Source: Sphingobacterium oryzagri
Lineage (GTDB): Bacteria > Bacteroidota > Bacteroidia > Sphingobacteriales > Sphingobacteriaceae
Length of the DNA: 64,000 nt
Reading direction: 5' to 3'
NCBI RefSeq assembly: GCF_028736175.1
Contig: NZ_CP117880.1
Coordinates: 310,001 to 374,000 of the forward strand
Of this stretch, positions 37,271 to 46,601 are shown in pieces. Position 1 is the first letter of the stretch. Each line of letters opens with the position of its first letter. The translations under genes and the position numbers were made by a program. The notes beneath the pieces are model-generated. The model was not told the DNA's origin. It did not search any database and was given only the letters and a program-made list of their open reading frames with translations.

Positions 37271-38755
37271 ATGAGAAAAGGGTACTTTGTACTGTTGTTT
37301 TGCTTAATTTTCGCAGCGGGCTGTAAAAAAGATTCACCAGCTCCGGATCCTGAGCCACCGGTAACGGTGGATACGGATGATGAGCTGATGCGAGACAGCA
37401 TTTATTATTATTACAATTTATATTCCCTGTGGACGCAGAATATTCCAGATCACAGTGTCTTACGTACTTTTACGGCGCCTTATCGCTCAAACCAGTCGGT
37501 GCTTGATGCATTAAAAGCATTGACGCCATACTACGCGGGTTATGGCACAAGTATCGACCGCTTTTCTTATTTGGTTGATGATGCCAGTACCGGGCAAAGC
37601 AGCAGCAATAATGCGCGCGCATTCCGTATGGATACCAATGACGGTTACGGTATTTACTTTGCCTGGGGTCGATTATCCAATACGGCAACGGTGGCCTATC
37701 CCATTTTTTTCTTTGTAGAAGGTGGTTCGCCAGCCCAGGTGGCTGGATTGACGAGAGGCTGTGTGCTGTTGGCTTTAAATGGAGACGAACAAGTTACCGC
37801 ACGCATAAACAGCGATGGTAGCTCGGTTAACTCGTCAGATTACAATAGCTTCTTGACGAAGTTTAATACTGCCATTGCCGCCAGCTCGCTTCGCCTCAAG
37901 GTGCGCAATACGGCAGGCGAAGAACGGGAACTTAACTTAGCCAACCGCACCTACGAGATCAACCCGATATCTGCCGATACCATTTACCGATATCCAGAAA
38001 AAAATATCGGATATCTGGCGTTTTCTTCTTTTGAAGAAGTGACATCTAATAATCAAAACTTCCAAAACTTCCAACGTATTTTTCAGGAATTTGAGGCGGC
38101 AAATGTCACCGAGTTTATCTTGGACATGCGTTACAATGTAGGCGGATACGTCAGTACGGCCGAATATCTGGCAAATAAAATGATCAACGCTGCCGGAAAT
38201 GGTCAACTCATGTTTACTTATGAGGTGAATGCTTATTTGTCACAATTTAAAACTGGCACCAATGCGGAGTTTGCCGACGTATATTACAGACGCAATAACA
38301 ATTTGGCTCTAAACAAGGTTTATATCTTGGTTACCGAACAAACGGCTTCTGCTGCCGAGTTATTGATCAATGTCTTGAAGCCATACCTCGATGTGACGCT
38401 TATTGCGGAGACAACCCATACGTTTGGCAAGCCGGTGGGCTTTTTTGAACAGCGGATTATGAACTCGGTATCGCTGTGGGCAACATCGTTTAAAACAGCT
38501 AATAAAGACGGAACTACCGATTACTGGAATGGTCTAACGGCAGATTATCCCAACGTAACGGATTATATATTTTATGATTTTGCCGATCCACGCGAGGATA
38601 TGATTGCGCGTGCGTTAAGTCTTGCTGGTGTAAGCACAAGTTCAGCCAATAGAGCTGCGGTGTCACGAAATGGATCGGCGCCTACCTTGTCTAAAAAGAA
38701 ACTCGGCATGATCAATAAACCCGAGGAAAAGAATATGTTGAAGAAAAGAGATTAG
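37271..38755 (+). CDS. S41-family (C-terminal processing/tricorn-like) peptidase lipoprotein
   Basis: 494 residues from ATG 37271. The lipoprotein signal ends in FAAGCKK, followed by a Pro-rich linker. A PDZ-like segment is seen around 130-220 (GGSPAQVAGLTRGCVLLALNG), then the S41 domain with FILDMRYNVGG. The catalytic dyad is Ser360 (TASAAELL) and Lys387 (FGKPVGF). Such lipoproteins degrade misfolded or damaged envelope proteins. ATG 37265 and an upstream TTG are alternative starts. The Lys-rich tail (LSKKKLGM...LKKRD) is unusual. Confidence 0.88.
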   Translation: MRKGYFVLLFCLIFAAGCKKDSPAPDPEPPVTVDTDDELMRDSIYYYYNLYSLWTQNIPDHSVLRTFTAPYRSNQSVLDALKALTPYYAGYGTSIDRFSYLVDDASTGQSSSNNARAFRMDTNDGYGIYFAWGRLSNTATVAYPIFFFVEGGSPAQVAGLTRGCVLLALNGDEQVTARINSDGSSVNSSDYNSFLTKFNTAIAASSLRLKVRNTAGEERELNLANRTYEINPISADTIYRYPEKNIGYLAFSSFEEVTSNNQNFQNFQRIFQEFEAANVTEFILDMRYNVGGYVSTAEYLANKMINAAGNGQLMFTYEVNAYLSQFKTGTNAEFADVYYRRNNNLALNKVYILVTEQTASAAELLINVLKPYLDVTLIAETTHTFGKPVGFFEQRIMNSVSLWATSFKTANKDGTTDYWNGLTADYPNVTDYIFYDFADPREDMIARALSLAGVSTSSANRAAVSRNGSAPTLSKKKLGMINKPEEKNMLKKRD

Positions 38756-38776
38756 GTATAGCATCTTCAAAAAAAA

Positions 38777-38808
38777 GGGGCTTTGCACATCTGCAAAGCC
38801 CCTTTTTT
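38777..38808. terminator. Bidirectional terminator
   Basis: GGGGCTTTGCA (38777-38787) pairs with TGCAAAGCCCC (38792-38802) around a 4-nt loop, with A and T runs outside. It lies between the convergent S41 gene and ilvA. Confidence 0.95.
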
Positions 38809-38824
38809 TGATTGATAGCTAATA

Positions 38825-40072
38825 TTAAACTAAGTATTCAAACAGGGTTTGGTCTTTGTTGATTTCGATAAAGTCAAACTTGTAAGCTTTCATACGCTCG
38901 ATAAACGTGGTATATTCTTTCGGGTCGTTTAGCTCGATACCGATCAAGGCAGGACCGCGTTCACGTTCGGTTTTCTTGATATATTCAAAGCGCGTGATAT
39001 CGTCTTTAGGGCCGAGCACTTCCGTCACCAATAAGCGCAGCGCTCCCGGACGTTGCGGAAAACGGACGATGAAATAGTGTTTGAAGCCTTCGTAAAGCAG
39101 CGACATTTCCTTTATTTCACTCATCCGGTCGATGTCGTTATTCCCGCCGGAAACGACACAAACTACTTTTTTCCCTTTGATCTCTTCCTGATGAAATTCT
39201 AAAGCGGCAATAGATAGTGCACCGGCAGGCTCTGCGACGATCGCATCTTTGTTATACAGTTGTAGAATCGTGGTGCAGATCTTTCCTTCAGGCACGGGCT
39301 TCACGCTGTCGAGTAGCTGACTGCTGATCGCGTAAGTTAGCGAGCCAACTTTTTTGACAGCGGCACCGTCTACAAATTTGTTGATCTGCTCGAGTTCAAT
39401 CGGGCCATTGTTTTTTAACGCGGCCAGCATAGATGGCGCGCCTTCTGGCTCCACACCATAGAGTTTAACCTGTGGCGCGTATTTTTTCATATGGTAGCTC
39501 ACGCCAGACGACAAACCGCCTCCACCTATCGGCATAAAGATGGCATCAAGATCGGGTAAATCTTCCAGGATCTCGACAGCGACTGTCCCCTGTCCTTCAA
39601 TGACTTTTAGATCGTCAAAAGGCGGAATGAAGGTCATGCCGTGTTCTTTGGTATAATCAAGCGCTGCTTTTTGGCAATCGTCAAACGTATCACCGGTTAA
39701 TACGATCTCGATATTGCCATTGCCCCACATTTCCGTTTGCGTTATTTTTTGGCGCGGCGTAGGTCCGGGCATAAAGATGACGCCTTTGATATCCAGTTTT
39801 TTGCAGGAAAGCGCTACACCTTGGGCATGATTGCCTGCGCTGGCACAGGTCACACCTTTGCTACGCTCTTCTGCCGTCAGGCTGACAATTTTATTGTAAG
39901 CGCCACGTAATTTGTAAGAACGGACGACTTGCAGGTCTTCTCGCTTCAGGTAAACTTCTGCACCGTATTTTTCAGATAGGTGTAAGTTGTATTGCAAGGG
40001 CGTACGGAAAACAACATCCTTGATGCGTTCAGCTGCCTGCCGAGCGTCTATAGATAAGGTTGATAAATCCAT
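38825..40072 (-). CDS. ilvA: Threonine ammonia-lyase (threonine deaminase)
   Basis: Converts threonine to 2-oxobutanoate for isoleucine synthesis. 415 residues. The PLP Lys lies in VRSYKLRGAYNK, the phosphate loop in IGGGGLSSG, and a conserved segment in TCASAGNHAQG. The C-terminal ~80 residues (YFIVRFPQRPGALR...) form one ACT-like regulatory domain, giving the short form with a single regulatory unit. It is the last gene of the branched-chain cluster, 285 bp from leuA, with a MITE-like palindrome in between. It may be read through from leuA or have its own promoter. Confidence 0.94.
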   Translation of the reverse strand: MDLSTLSIDARQAAERIKDVVFRTPLQYNLHLSEKYGAEVYLKREDLQVVRSYKLRGAYNKIVSLTAEERSKGVTCASAGNHAQGVALSCKKLDIKGVIFMPGPTPRQKITQTEMWGNGNIEIVLTGDTFDDCQKAALDYTKEHGMTFIPPFDDLKVIEGQGTVAVEILEDLPDLDAIFMPIGGGGLSSGVSYHMKKYAPQVKLYGVEPEGAPSMLAALKNNGPIELEQINKFVDGAAVKKVGSLTYAISSQLLDSVKPVPEGKICTTILQLYNKDAIVAEPAGALSIAALEFHQEEIKGKKVVCVVSGGNNDIDRMSEIKEMSLLYEGFKHYFIVRFPQRPGALRLLVTEVLGPKDDITRFEYIKKTERERGPALIGIELNDPKEYTTFIERMKAYKFDFIEINKDQTLFEYLV

Positions 40073-40197
40073 TTTAAAAATTAAAAATTCAGCAGTGAAA
40101 ATCCAAAAGGGATAAGCGAAAAGTCAAAAACGTTTACCGATTAAGAAATCCTTACCGATATTGTTTTGGCGGTTTTGTATACGATGAAATTATGAAG

Positions 40198-40342
40198 GGC
40201 TGTCTAAAATGATAAACGATGAACGTCAACATGCGTCATTGTGACGAACTATGACGAAGCAACCTGCATTTTCAGTTTGTAAGATTGCTTCGTCGTAGTC
40301 CCTCCAGCTCGCGATGACGAAATTAATCACTTTTGGACAGCC
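40198..40342. repeat. MITE-like palindromic intergenic element (145 bp)
   Basis: Terminal inverted repeats GGCTGTCTAAAA (40198-40209) and TTTTGGACAGCC (40331-40342) differ at one base. Inside, CGTCAT (40234-40239) pairs with ATGACG (40314-40319) and GACGAAGCAA (40253-40262) pairs perfectly with TTGCTTCGTC (40285-40294). The whole element can fold into one long imperfect hairpin. It contains no ORF, so it would be non-autonomous. A target-site duplication was not obvious. Confidence 0.7.
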
Positions 40343-40357
40343 TATTTCTAATTTCGT

Positions 40358-41515
40358 TTACGATTGCATCAAGGCTTTAAGATCGTCGTCACAAAGATCT
40401 TTTTTCGCGTCGGCCACCACCAGAAATTTTTCGTAAGTCACGGCAAGCTCATCTTTATCCAGTTGATAGCCAAGACGTTCTAAGTGATGCTTCAAAGCAT
40501 GTCGGCCCGAGCGTGCGGTCAAGATAATGCCTGCTTCATTTAAACCAACATCTTCCGGACGGATAATTTCATAGTTTTCACGATGCTTCAGGAATCCATC
40601 CTGGTGTATACCAGAACTGTGCGCAAAAGCATTCTTTCCAACAATCGCTTTATTGGGTTGCACAGGCATACGCATCATGGTGCTTACCTTTTGCGAAATA
40701 GCCGTAAAGAGCTTGCTATTGATGTTAGAAGACAAGTTTGGAAACTGTTGTTGATGCACTTTCAAAATCATCGCTACTTCTTCCAGCGAGGTGTTACCCG
40801 CACGTTCACCAATACCGTTGATAGTACACTCCACCTGACGCGCGCCGTTTTGTACGGCCGCGATGGAGTTGGCTGTAGCCAAGCCCAAATCATTGTGACA
40901 ATGCGCCGAAATAATGGCTTGATCGATGTTGCTGACATGCTCTTTTAAGTACTTGATTTTTGCGCCGTACTGATCGGGCAAACAATAACCGTTGGTATCA
41001 GGAATATTCACGACGGTGGCTCCAGCAGCAATAACGGCTTCCACCATCTGCGCCAAGTAAGCTAAATCGGCACGCCCAGCATCTTCTGCATAAAACTCGA
41101 CGTCTTCCACATACGATTTTGCATGCTTTACGGCGGCAACAGCACGTTCCAAAATCTCTTCACGTGTGGAGCTGAATTTATATTTGATGTGCATATCGGA
41201 TGCACCGATCCCGGTATGGATACGCGGGCGTTTGGCAAATTTTAGCGCATCGGCCGCTACATCGATATCATTTTTGTGCGCTCGCGTTAAGGCACAGATG
41301 ATCACGTTGTCTACCGCTTTGGATAGCTCAACCACCGATTGAAAATCGCCCGGACTCGACACCGGAAATCCGGCTTCGATAATATCTACGCCAAGGTATT
41401 CCAGATCTTTCGCGATTTCGATTTTCTCTGGTGTAGTTAACTGACATCCTGGTACTTGCTCTCCATCGCGAAGCGTGGTGTCGAAAATATATAAGTGATT
41501 CGGATCGTGTAGCAT
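40358..41515 (-). CDS. leuA: 2-isopropylmalate synthase, short form without allosteric domain
   Basis: Condenses 2-oxoisovalerate and acetyl-CoA, the first committed leucine step. [10 protein letters not shown] opens the HMGL-like TIM barrel. [15 protein letters not shown] carries metal-binding His residues, and [15 protein letters not shown] is the family signature. It is only 385 residues, against ~510 for feedback-inhibited LeuA: the chain ends just after the linker subdomains, so the C-terminal leucine-sensing domain is missing. Homocitrate or citramalate synthase activity is possible in principle, but the leuBCD context favours LeuA. The mRNA upstream of the ATG is T-rich low-complexity sequence. 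Confidence 0.9.
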   Translation of the reverse strand: MLHDPNHLYIFDTTLRDGEQVPGCQLTTPEKIEIAKDLEYLGVDIIEAGFPVSSPGDFQSVVELSKAVDNVIICALTRAHKNDIDVAADALKFAKRPRIHTGIGASDMHIKYKFSSTREEILERAVAAVKHAKSYVEDVEFYAEDAGRADLAYLAQMVEAVIAAGATVVNIPDTNGYCLPDQYGAKIKYLKEHVSNIDQAIISAHCHNDLGLATANSIAAVQNGARQVECTINGIGERAGNTSLEEVAMILKVHQQQFPNLSSNINSKLFTAISQKVSTMMRMPVQPNKAIVGKNAFAHSSGIHQDGFLKHRENYEIIRPEDVGLNEAGIILTARSGRHALKHHLERLGYQLDKDELAVTYEKFLVVADAKKDLCDDDLKALMQS

Positions 41516-41589
41516 AACTGTTAAATTAAAAAGTTAAAATTAAAAATTGAAAAGCCAAAAAACTTCCGTTGGATATGACTTTCATCGTT

Positions 41590-42666
41590 TTACTTCTTGA
41601 AAAAAGACAATACTTTGGCACCCATTTCATTCGTTCCCAAAATCTTATCGGCCGCAGTTTCTGCATTGGCAATATCGCCCGTTCTCCAGCCTGCTTTCAG
41701 CGTTTCTGCTACGGCATGGGTAACGGCTTTTGCTTCCGCCTGCAGACCAAAAGCAATATCCAACATCAATGCTGCGGAAAGAATAGATGCTAACGGGTTT
41801 GCCTTGTTTTGGCCAGCGATATCGTGCGCAGAGCCATGAATAGGCTCAAAGAAGCCTGTCCCGTCACCGATAGAAGCTGACGCTAACATGCCCATCGATC
41901 CGGCAATCTGCGACGCTTCGTCGGTCAGGATATCGCCAAAAAGATTGGCCGTAAGCACGACATCAAACTTTTTAGGATTCTTCACCAACTGCATGGCTGC
42001 GTTATCGATAAACATGTGCTCTGTCTCTACATCCGGATATTCTTTGGCAATCTCTTGCACAACCTCTCTCCATAATCTCGATGTTTCTAACACATTCGCC
42101 TTATCTACTGAGCATAAACGCTTATTGCGTGTGCGTGCAGCATCATACGCCTTGCGAGCAATGCGCTCTACCTCATAACGATGGTAATTCATCAAATCGG
42201 AAGCAAACGTATTATCTTCATTTCTGCTTTTCTCACCAAAATAAACGTCTCCGGTTAGTTCGCGGAAAAACAAGATATCAGTTCCACGTAGCACTTCTGG
42301 CTTGAGACTGGAGGCATCTAAAAGCTCATCAAAAAGAAGGATAGGGCGCAGGTTAGCATATAGTCCAAGCTCCTTGCGAATTTTTAGTAAGCCTTGCTCT
42401 GGTCTTACTTTAGCAGATGGATCGTTATCATATTTTGCATGACCAATGGCTCCGAAAAGAATAGCATCCGAAGCCTTTGCTTTCTCTAAGGTTTCATCAG
42501 GTAGGGGATTTCCAGTGGCTTCAATCGCGGTGTGACCCATGATGGCTTCGTCGAAGCTAAATTCATGGCCGTACTGTTGTGCTACGGTTTCCAACACCTG
42601 TTTACCCCAGGTCGTGACTTCCTGTCCTATGCCGTCGCCCGGTATAATTAAAATATTTTTTTTCAT
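41590..42666 (-). CDS. leuB: 3-isopropylmalate dehydrogenase
   Basis: NAD-dependent oxidative decarboxylation of 3-isopropylmalate to 2-oxoisocaproate. 358 residues. The N-terminal IIPGDGIGQEVT and the metal/substrate segment FEPIHGSAHDIAGQNKANP are diagnostic of the isocitrate/isopropylmalate dehydrogenase family, and SVDKANVLETSRLW matches LeuB. It lies between the ABC ATPase gene and leuA in the leftward operon. Confidence 0.95.
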   Translation of the reverse strand: MKKNILIIPGDGIGQEVTTWGKQVLETVAQQYGHEFSFDEAIMGHTAIEATGNPLPDETLEKAKASDAILFGAIGHAKYDNDPSAKVRPEQGLLKIRKELGLYANLRPILLFDELLDASSLKPEVLRGTDILFFRELTGDVYFGEKSRNEDNTFASDLMNYHRYEVERIARKAYDAARTRNKRLCSVDKANVLETSRLWREVVQEIAKEYPDVETEHMFIDNAAMQLVKNPKKFDVVLTANLFGDILTDEASQIAGSMGMLASASIGDGTGFFEPIHGSAHDIAGQNKANPLASILSAALMLDIAFGLQAEAKAVTHAVAETLKAGWRTGDIANAETAADKILGTNEMGAKVLSFFKK

Positions 42667-42833
42667 CTTGCTTAATTTGATAAGTAAAACCGCTTTTAGA
42701 CTTTCTACCTGTTCCTGCTAATCGCTTTTGTTGTTTTACTTGAGCTGTATTTGTTTATTTTTTTTGTTGTTTGATTCCTGTATCGATCATTATGATAACG
42801 ATGCTGCTGACCAGTATATTACGATACGTTGCT

Positions 42834-44288
42834 TTATTGACTTTCTTCTAAAACCAGCACTTCACCTTTTTCCAAAACCAGCCGATGGTCCAGGCAACTC
42901 GGCAACTGCGATTCGTAATGGCCAACATAGATCAATGTTTTTCCGTAGCGGCTTAATTCATCCAGTACGGCATTGAAATGTATGGTTTGCGATCTGTCTA
43001 GTCCTTGACAAGGCTCATCCAAGATCAATAGTTGCGGGTTTTTGATAATCGTTCGGGCTAAAAGCGCCAATCGCTGCTTTCCCAATGGAAGTGTATGCAG
43101 AAGCTTATCCTTATCTTGCAGCAGATCAAAAAAGTCCAGCAATTGTTCGATTTGCTTTTTCTCTTCGTATTTCACCTGCAAAAACCAGCCTATGCTGTCG
43201 TAAAAACCCGATGCTATGGCGTGAAAGACGGTGGCATTTTTATCAAAATACCAATGCAATTCGGGCGAAATAATGCCTATTCTCTGCTTGATATCCCAGA
43301 TGCTTTCGCCAGATCCTCGTTTTTTGCCGAATAAAGCAATATCATTGGCGTAGGCTTGCGGATGATCGCCGGTTAGAAGGCTAAGCAACGTCGATTTCCC
43401 CGAACCATTTGGGCCCTGCAACAGCCATTTTTCGCCAGCCTTCACACGCCAACTGATGTTTTTCAACACCTCTTTGTCGCCATAGCGCACGAAAACATTC
43501 CGCAGTTCGATCATCGTATCGCTGTCTACTGCAGGTGCTTTTTGTAGAAAATATGGAAATGGTTTCTGCTGCCTTGCTGCATCGTGCTGTATGGCCGATA
43601 AATCGGGCACAGCGTGTAACTTTCCATCTTCCAGCTCGGCAAAACGATTGATCGATGCCGGAAGATGTTGGTCGTTTGTGATCAAGACAAGGCTGCTGCC
43701 ATCGCGCGCCATATCATCTAATATGTTGTTAAGGTTTGTGCGTGAGCGTTTGTCTAAACCTGTATACGGTTCGTCAAGGATCAGTAGTTGCGGTTTTAAC
43801 CACAGCGCCTGTAGCAATTGCAACTTTTTATGCTCGCCGCTGGAAAGTTCAATCAGTTGCGTCTCCCGGCAATTTTCAAAGCCCAACGCCTGTAAAATAG
43901 GTGTCGCCTCGTCAAAATCCAGGCCGTGCTTTTTGCCGAAATGCAGCAGCTCAGCGTATACCGTAAGCGTATCATTTTGCTGCTGTTTATTGTAGCGTTG
44001 CTGGTAGTAAAAGTTGCGATCACCTTCCAGATTTGCAAATTGATACCAGTTGGCTACATAAAATGCCTGCGCGGGCATCGTACTGTCGGCGTCAAAGGTC
44101 AGGGTAATTTCGCCGGCAGCTTTTTCTTGCTTAACGATGGCCTTTGCCAACGAAGATTTTCCAGAGCCGCTTTTGCCTGCGATAACCCAATGTTCGCCCG
44201 GGTATATACGCCAATTTAGATCGCACAACACGGCCGTGCCGGCATAGTGCAAGTGTAAATTGGCGATATGGACGACGGGGTTGGACAT
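42834..44288 (-). CDS. Double ABC ATPase, ModF-like
   Basis: A soluble 484-residue protein with two nucleotide-binding domains and no membrane segments. Domain 1 has Walker A GKSGSGKSS, signature LSSGEHKK and Walker B LLILDEPYTGLD. Domain 2 has Walker A GPNGSGKST and Walker B LLILDEPCQGLD, but its signature is degenerate (LPLGKQR instead of LSGGQ). The architecture resembles E. coli ModF, whose role is unclear. The ATG overlaps the leuD stop (TAATG), so it is translationally coupled to leucine genes although no leucine role is known. Confidence 0.85.
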   Translation of the reverse strand: MSNPVVHIANLHLHYAGTAVLCDLNWRIYPGEHWVIAGKSGSGKSSLAKAIVKQEKAAGEITLTFDADSTMPAQAFYVANWYQFANLEGDRNFYYQQRYNKQQQNDTLTVYAELLHFGKKHGLDFDEATPILQALGFENCRETQLIELSSGEHKKLQLLQALWLKPQLLILDEPYTGLDKRSRTNLNNILDDMARDGSSLVLITNDQHLPASINRFAELEDGKLHAVPDLSAIQHDAARQQKPFPYFLQKAPAVDSDTMIELRNVFVRYGDKEVLKNISWRVKAGEKWLLQGPNGSGKSTLLSLLTGDHPQAYANDIALFGKKRGSGESIWDIKQRIGIISPELHWYFDKNATVFHAIASGFYDSIGWFLQVKYEEKKQIEQLLDFFDLLQDKDKLLHTLPLGKQRLALLARTIIKNPQLLILDEPCQGLDRSQTIHFNAVLDELSRYGKTLIYVGHYESQLPSCLDHRLVLEKGEVLVLEESQ

Positions 44289-44872
44289 TAGTTGTTTTTT
44301 TCGAATTCTTCGATTTGATCTTTGTGACTTAGAATAAAGTCTATATCATCGTAACCGTTAATTAGGCACGACTTTTTGTATGGATTGATTTCAAACGAAT
44401 AGCTTTCGCCCGTTTCGTCAATCTTTACGGTTTGCTCTTCCAGGTCTACACTTACAGTGCTTGTAGGATTCGCAAAAACCACCGCAAATATTTTCTGTAA
44501 GAAGTCTTCTGGCACTTGAATGGGCAGTACACCGTTATTTAAGGCGTTGCCTTTAAAAATATCGGCAAAAAACGAGCTGACAACCACATCAAATCCATAA
44601 TCCTGGATCGCCCAGGCAGCATGTTCCCGGCTGGATCCACAGCCAAAGTTTTTTCCGGCAACCAAAACTTTGCCTGAAAACGTCGGATTATTCATCACGA
44701 AGTCAGCCTTGGGTTGGTTATCGCTATCGTAACGCCAGTCGCGGAACAAATTGTCACCGAAACCATCCCGTGTCGTCGCCTTCAGGAAACGCGCAGGAAT
44801 GATCTGGTCGGTATCTATATTCTCAATGGGCAATGGAACCACCTGAGACGTTAATTTTTCAAATTTCTTCAT
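44288..44872 (-). CDS. leuD: 3-isopropylmalate dehydratase small subunit
   Basis: Partner of LeuC in isomerising 2- to 3-isopropylmalate. 194 residues from the ATG at 44872; an upstream alternative start would be translated from low-complexity sequence. [27 protein letters not shown] and [10 protein letters not shown] are the swivel-domain hallmarks. It is preceded by A/T low-complexity sequence (44873-44912) and overlaps the ABC gene start by one base at its 3' end. Confidence 0.95.
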   Translation of the reverse strand: MKKFEKLTSQVVPLPIENIDTDQIIPARFLKATTRDGFGDNLFRDWRYDSDNQPKADFVMNNPTFSGKVLVAGKNFGCGSSREHAAWAIQDYGFDVVVSSFFADIFKGNALNNGVLPIQVPEDFLQKIFAVVFANPTSTVSVDLEEQTVKIDETGESYSFEINPYKKSCLINGYDDIDFILSHKDQIEEFEKNN

Positions 44873-45034
44873 TTCGAAAAGTAAAAAGTAAAAATTAAAA
44901 AGTAAAAAAGACAAAGTTCGTACTTTTCTTACTTTCGTTTTGGCAAGTCAAAACTCCAAGCCGAGCTTAGGCGCGGTATTTCATCTTGATCAAAGTATAA
45001 CGGAAACAAGCTGTCTACGTCATCCTTCCGCCTT

Positions 45035-46432
45035 TTAAATCAACTGTCTGATATCAACAATTTTGCCGGTTACAGCTGCTGCAGCGGCCGTAAGTGGGCT
45101 AGCCAGCATCGTGCGCGCATTAGGACCCTGGCGTCCTTCAAAATTTCTGTTTGAAGTCGATACGCAATATTTACCTGCCGGAATTTTATCTTCATTCATG
45201 CCTAAACAAGCCGAACAGCCCGGCTCGCGCAGCGCAAATCCTGCTTGCTCAAAAATTTTGTCAATGCCCTCTTCCTTGGCTTGTGCCTCCACTTGCTTAG
45301 AGCCCGGTACAATCCATACTTCGACGTTTTCTGCTTTTTGTTTTCCCTGAACAAAAGCGGCAACTTCCCGAAGATCTTCAATGCGGGAATTGGTACAGCT
45401 ACCGATAAAGACGTAGTCAACGGCTTTGCCTAGTACCGACTCGCCATCGTGAAAGCCCATATAGTCGATTGCTTTTTGATACGAAGGTCGTTCGCTTTCC
45501 GGTTGTGAAACGGTTGTGGGGATGTTTTCCGTGATACCGATGCCCATTCCCGGATTCGTACCGTAGGTAATCATCGGTTGGATATCTGCCGCGTCATATT
45601 CCAGCACCACGTCAAATTCAGCATCCGAATCGGAATACAACGTTTTCCAATACGCTAATGCTTTATCCCACTCTTCGCCTTTTGGTGCAAACTCGCGACC
45701 CTCCACATAGTCAAACGTGGTTTGATCTGGCGCAATAAGTCCGCCGCGTGCACCCATTTCAATACTCATGTTACAGATGGTCATGCGGCCTTCCATACTT
45801 AAGGAGCGAATTGCCGAGCCTGCATATTCCACAAAATATCCTGTCCCTCCAGCAGCCGATATTTTAGCGATAATATAAAGGATGATATCTTTTGCGCCCA
45901 CGCCAGCAGCCAAGTCACCATTCACTTCAATTTTCATGGTTTTTGGTTTTTGCTGCAAAAGGCATTGCGTGGCAAAAACTTGCTCCACTTGCGAAGTACC
46001 GATACCAAAAGCAATAGCGCCAAAGGCACCGTGCGTAGAGGTGTGGCTGTCGCCGCATACCATTGTTTTCCCAGGCTGTGTAATGCCTAATTCGGGTCCG
46101 ATAACGTGCACGATACCTTGGTAAGGATGTCCTAAACCGTACAACTCGATGCCAAATTCTTTCGTATTTTTGGTCAGCATATCGACCTGATAGCGTGACA
46201 GCTCTTCTTTGATCGGTAAGTGCTGATCTATTGTCGGTACGTTGTGATCTGCCGTAGCAACGGTCTGCGAAGGACGTAATACGGGTAAACCTCGTTTACG
46301 CAAACCATCAAAGGCCTGTGGAGAAGTTACTTCGTGAATTAAATGTGTGTCGATATACAGGATGTCGGGGAAGCCTTCTGCGCGCTTCACGACATGTGCA
46401 TCCCAAATCTTCTCTACTAATGTTTTTCCCAT
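45035..46432 (-). CDS. leuC: 3-isopropylmalate dehydratase large subunit
   Basis: Aconitase-family catalytic subunit of 465 residues. The [4Fe-4S] cysteines lie in IGSCTNSR and PGCSACLG, and [14 protein letters not shown] is the other strong family segment. It functions with LeuD encoded next. It is separated from ilvC by a 169-bp gap containing three hairpins, so leuC translation or stability may be set independently of the upstream ilv genes. Confidence 0.96.
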   Translation of the reverse strand: MGKTLVEKIWDAHVVKRAEGFPDILYIDTHLIHEVTSPQAFDGLRKRGLPVLRPSQTVATADHNVPTIDQHLPIKEELSRYQVDMLTKNTKEFGIELYGLGHPYQGIVHVIGPELGITQPGKTMVCGDSHTSTHGAFGAIAFGIGTSQVEQVFATQCLLQQKPKTMKIEVNGDLAAGVGAKDIILYIIAKISAAGGTGYFVEYAGSAIRSLSMEGRMTICNMSIEMGARGGLIAPDQTTFDYVEGREFAPKGEEWDKALAYWKTLYSDSDAEFDVVLEYDAADIQPMITYGTNPGMGIGITENIPTTVSQPESERPSYQKAIDYMGFHDGESVLGKAVDYVFIGSCTNSRIEDLREVAAFVQGKQKAENVEVWIVPGSKQVEAQAKEEGIDKIFEQAGFALREPGCSACLGMNEDKIPAGKYCVSTSNRNFEGRQGPNARTMLASPLTAAAAAVTGKIVDIRQLI

Positions 46433-46479
46433 TTTCTCTTTCTCTAATAGTGCTGAAAAGTCTATTTTAAAGCTTTAGC

Positions 46480-46573
46480 ATGATTGAAGGTCAATCATTT
46501 TGCTTCCTGATTCAGCGATTTCAGGAAGACTTTAGTTGGAAGGGGCAAATTGTTAATACAAAAAATTTGCCCC
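46480..46573 (-). promoter_or_regulatory. Three consecutive hairpins between ilvC and leuC
   Basis: Perfect stems: ATGATTG/CAATCAT (46480-46498), TTCCTGA/TCAGGAA (46504-46527) and GGGGCAAATT/AATTTGCCCC (46542-46573). Read leftward, none is followed by a T run, so they look more like intercistronic stability or processing elements than terminators. The third has a T run only on the opposite strand. Confidence 0.5.
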
Positions 46574-46601
46574 TTTTTTGGTCGTCTAAATTACGAAATA
46601 A

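Noticed and set aside
46542..46573. Rho-independent terminator between ilvC and leuC
   Set aside because: The T run follows the stem only on the plus strand; in the direction of the operon there is none, and leuC must be transcribed.
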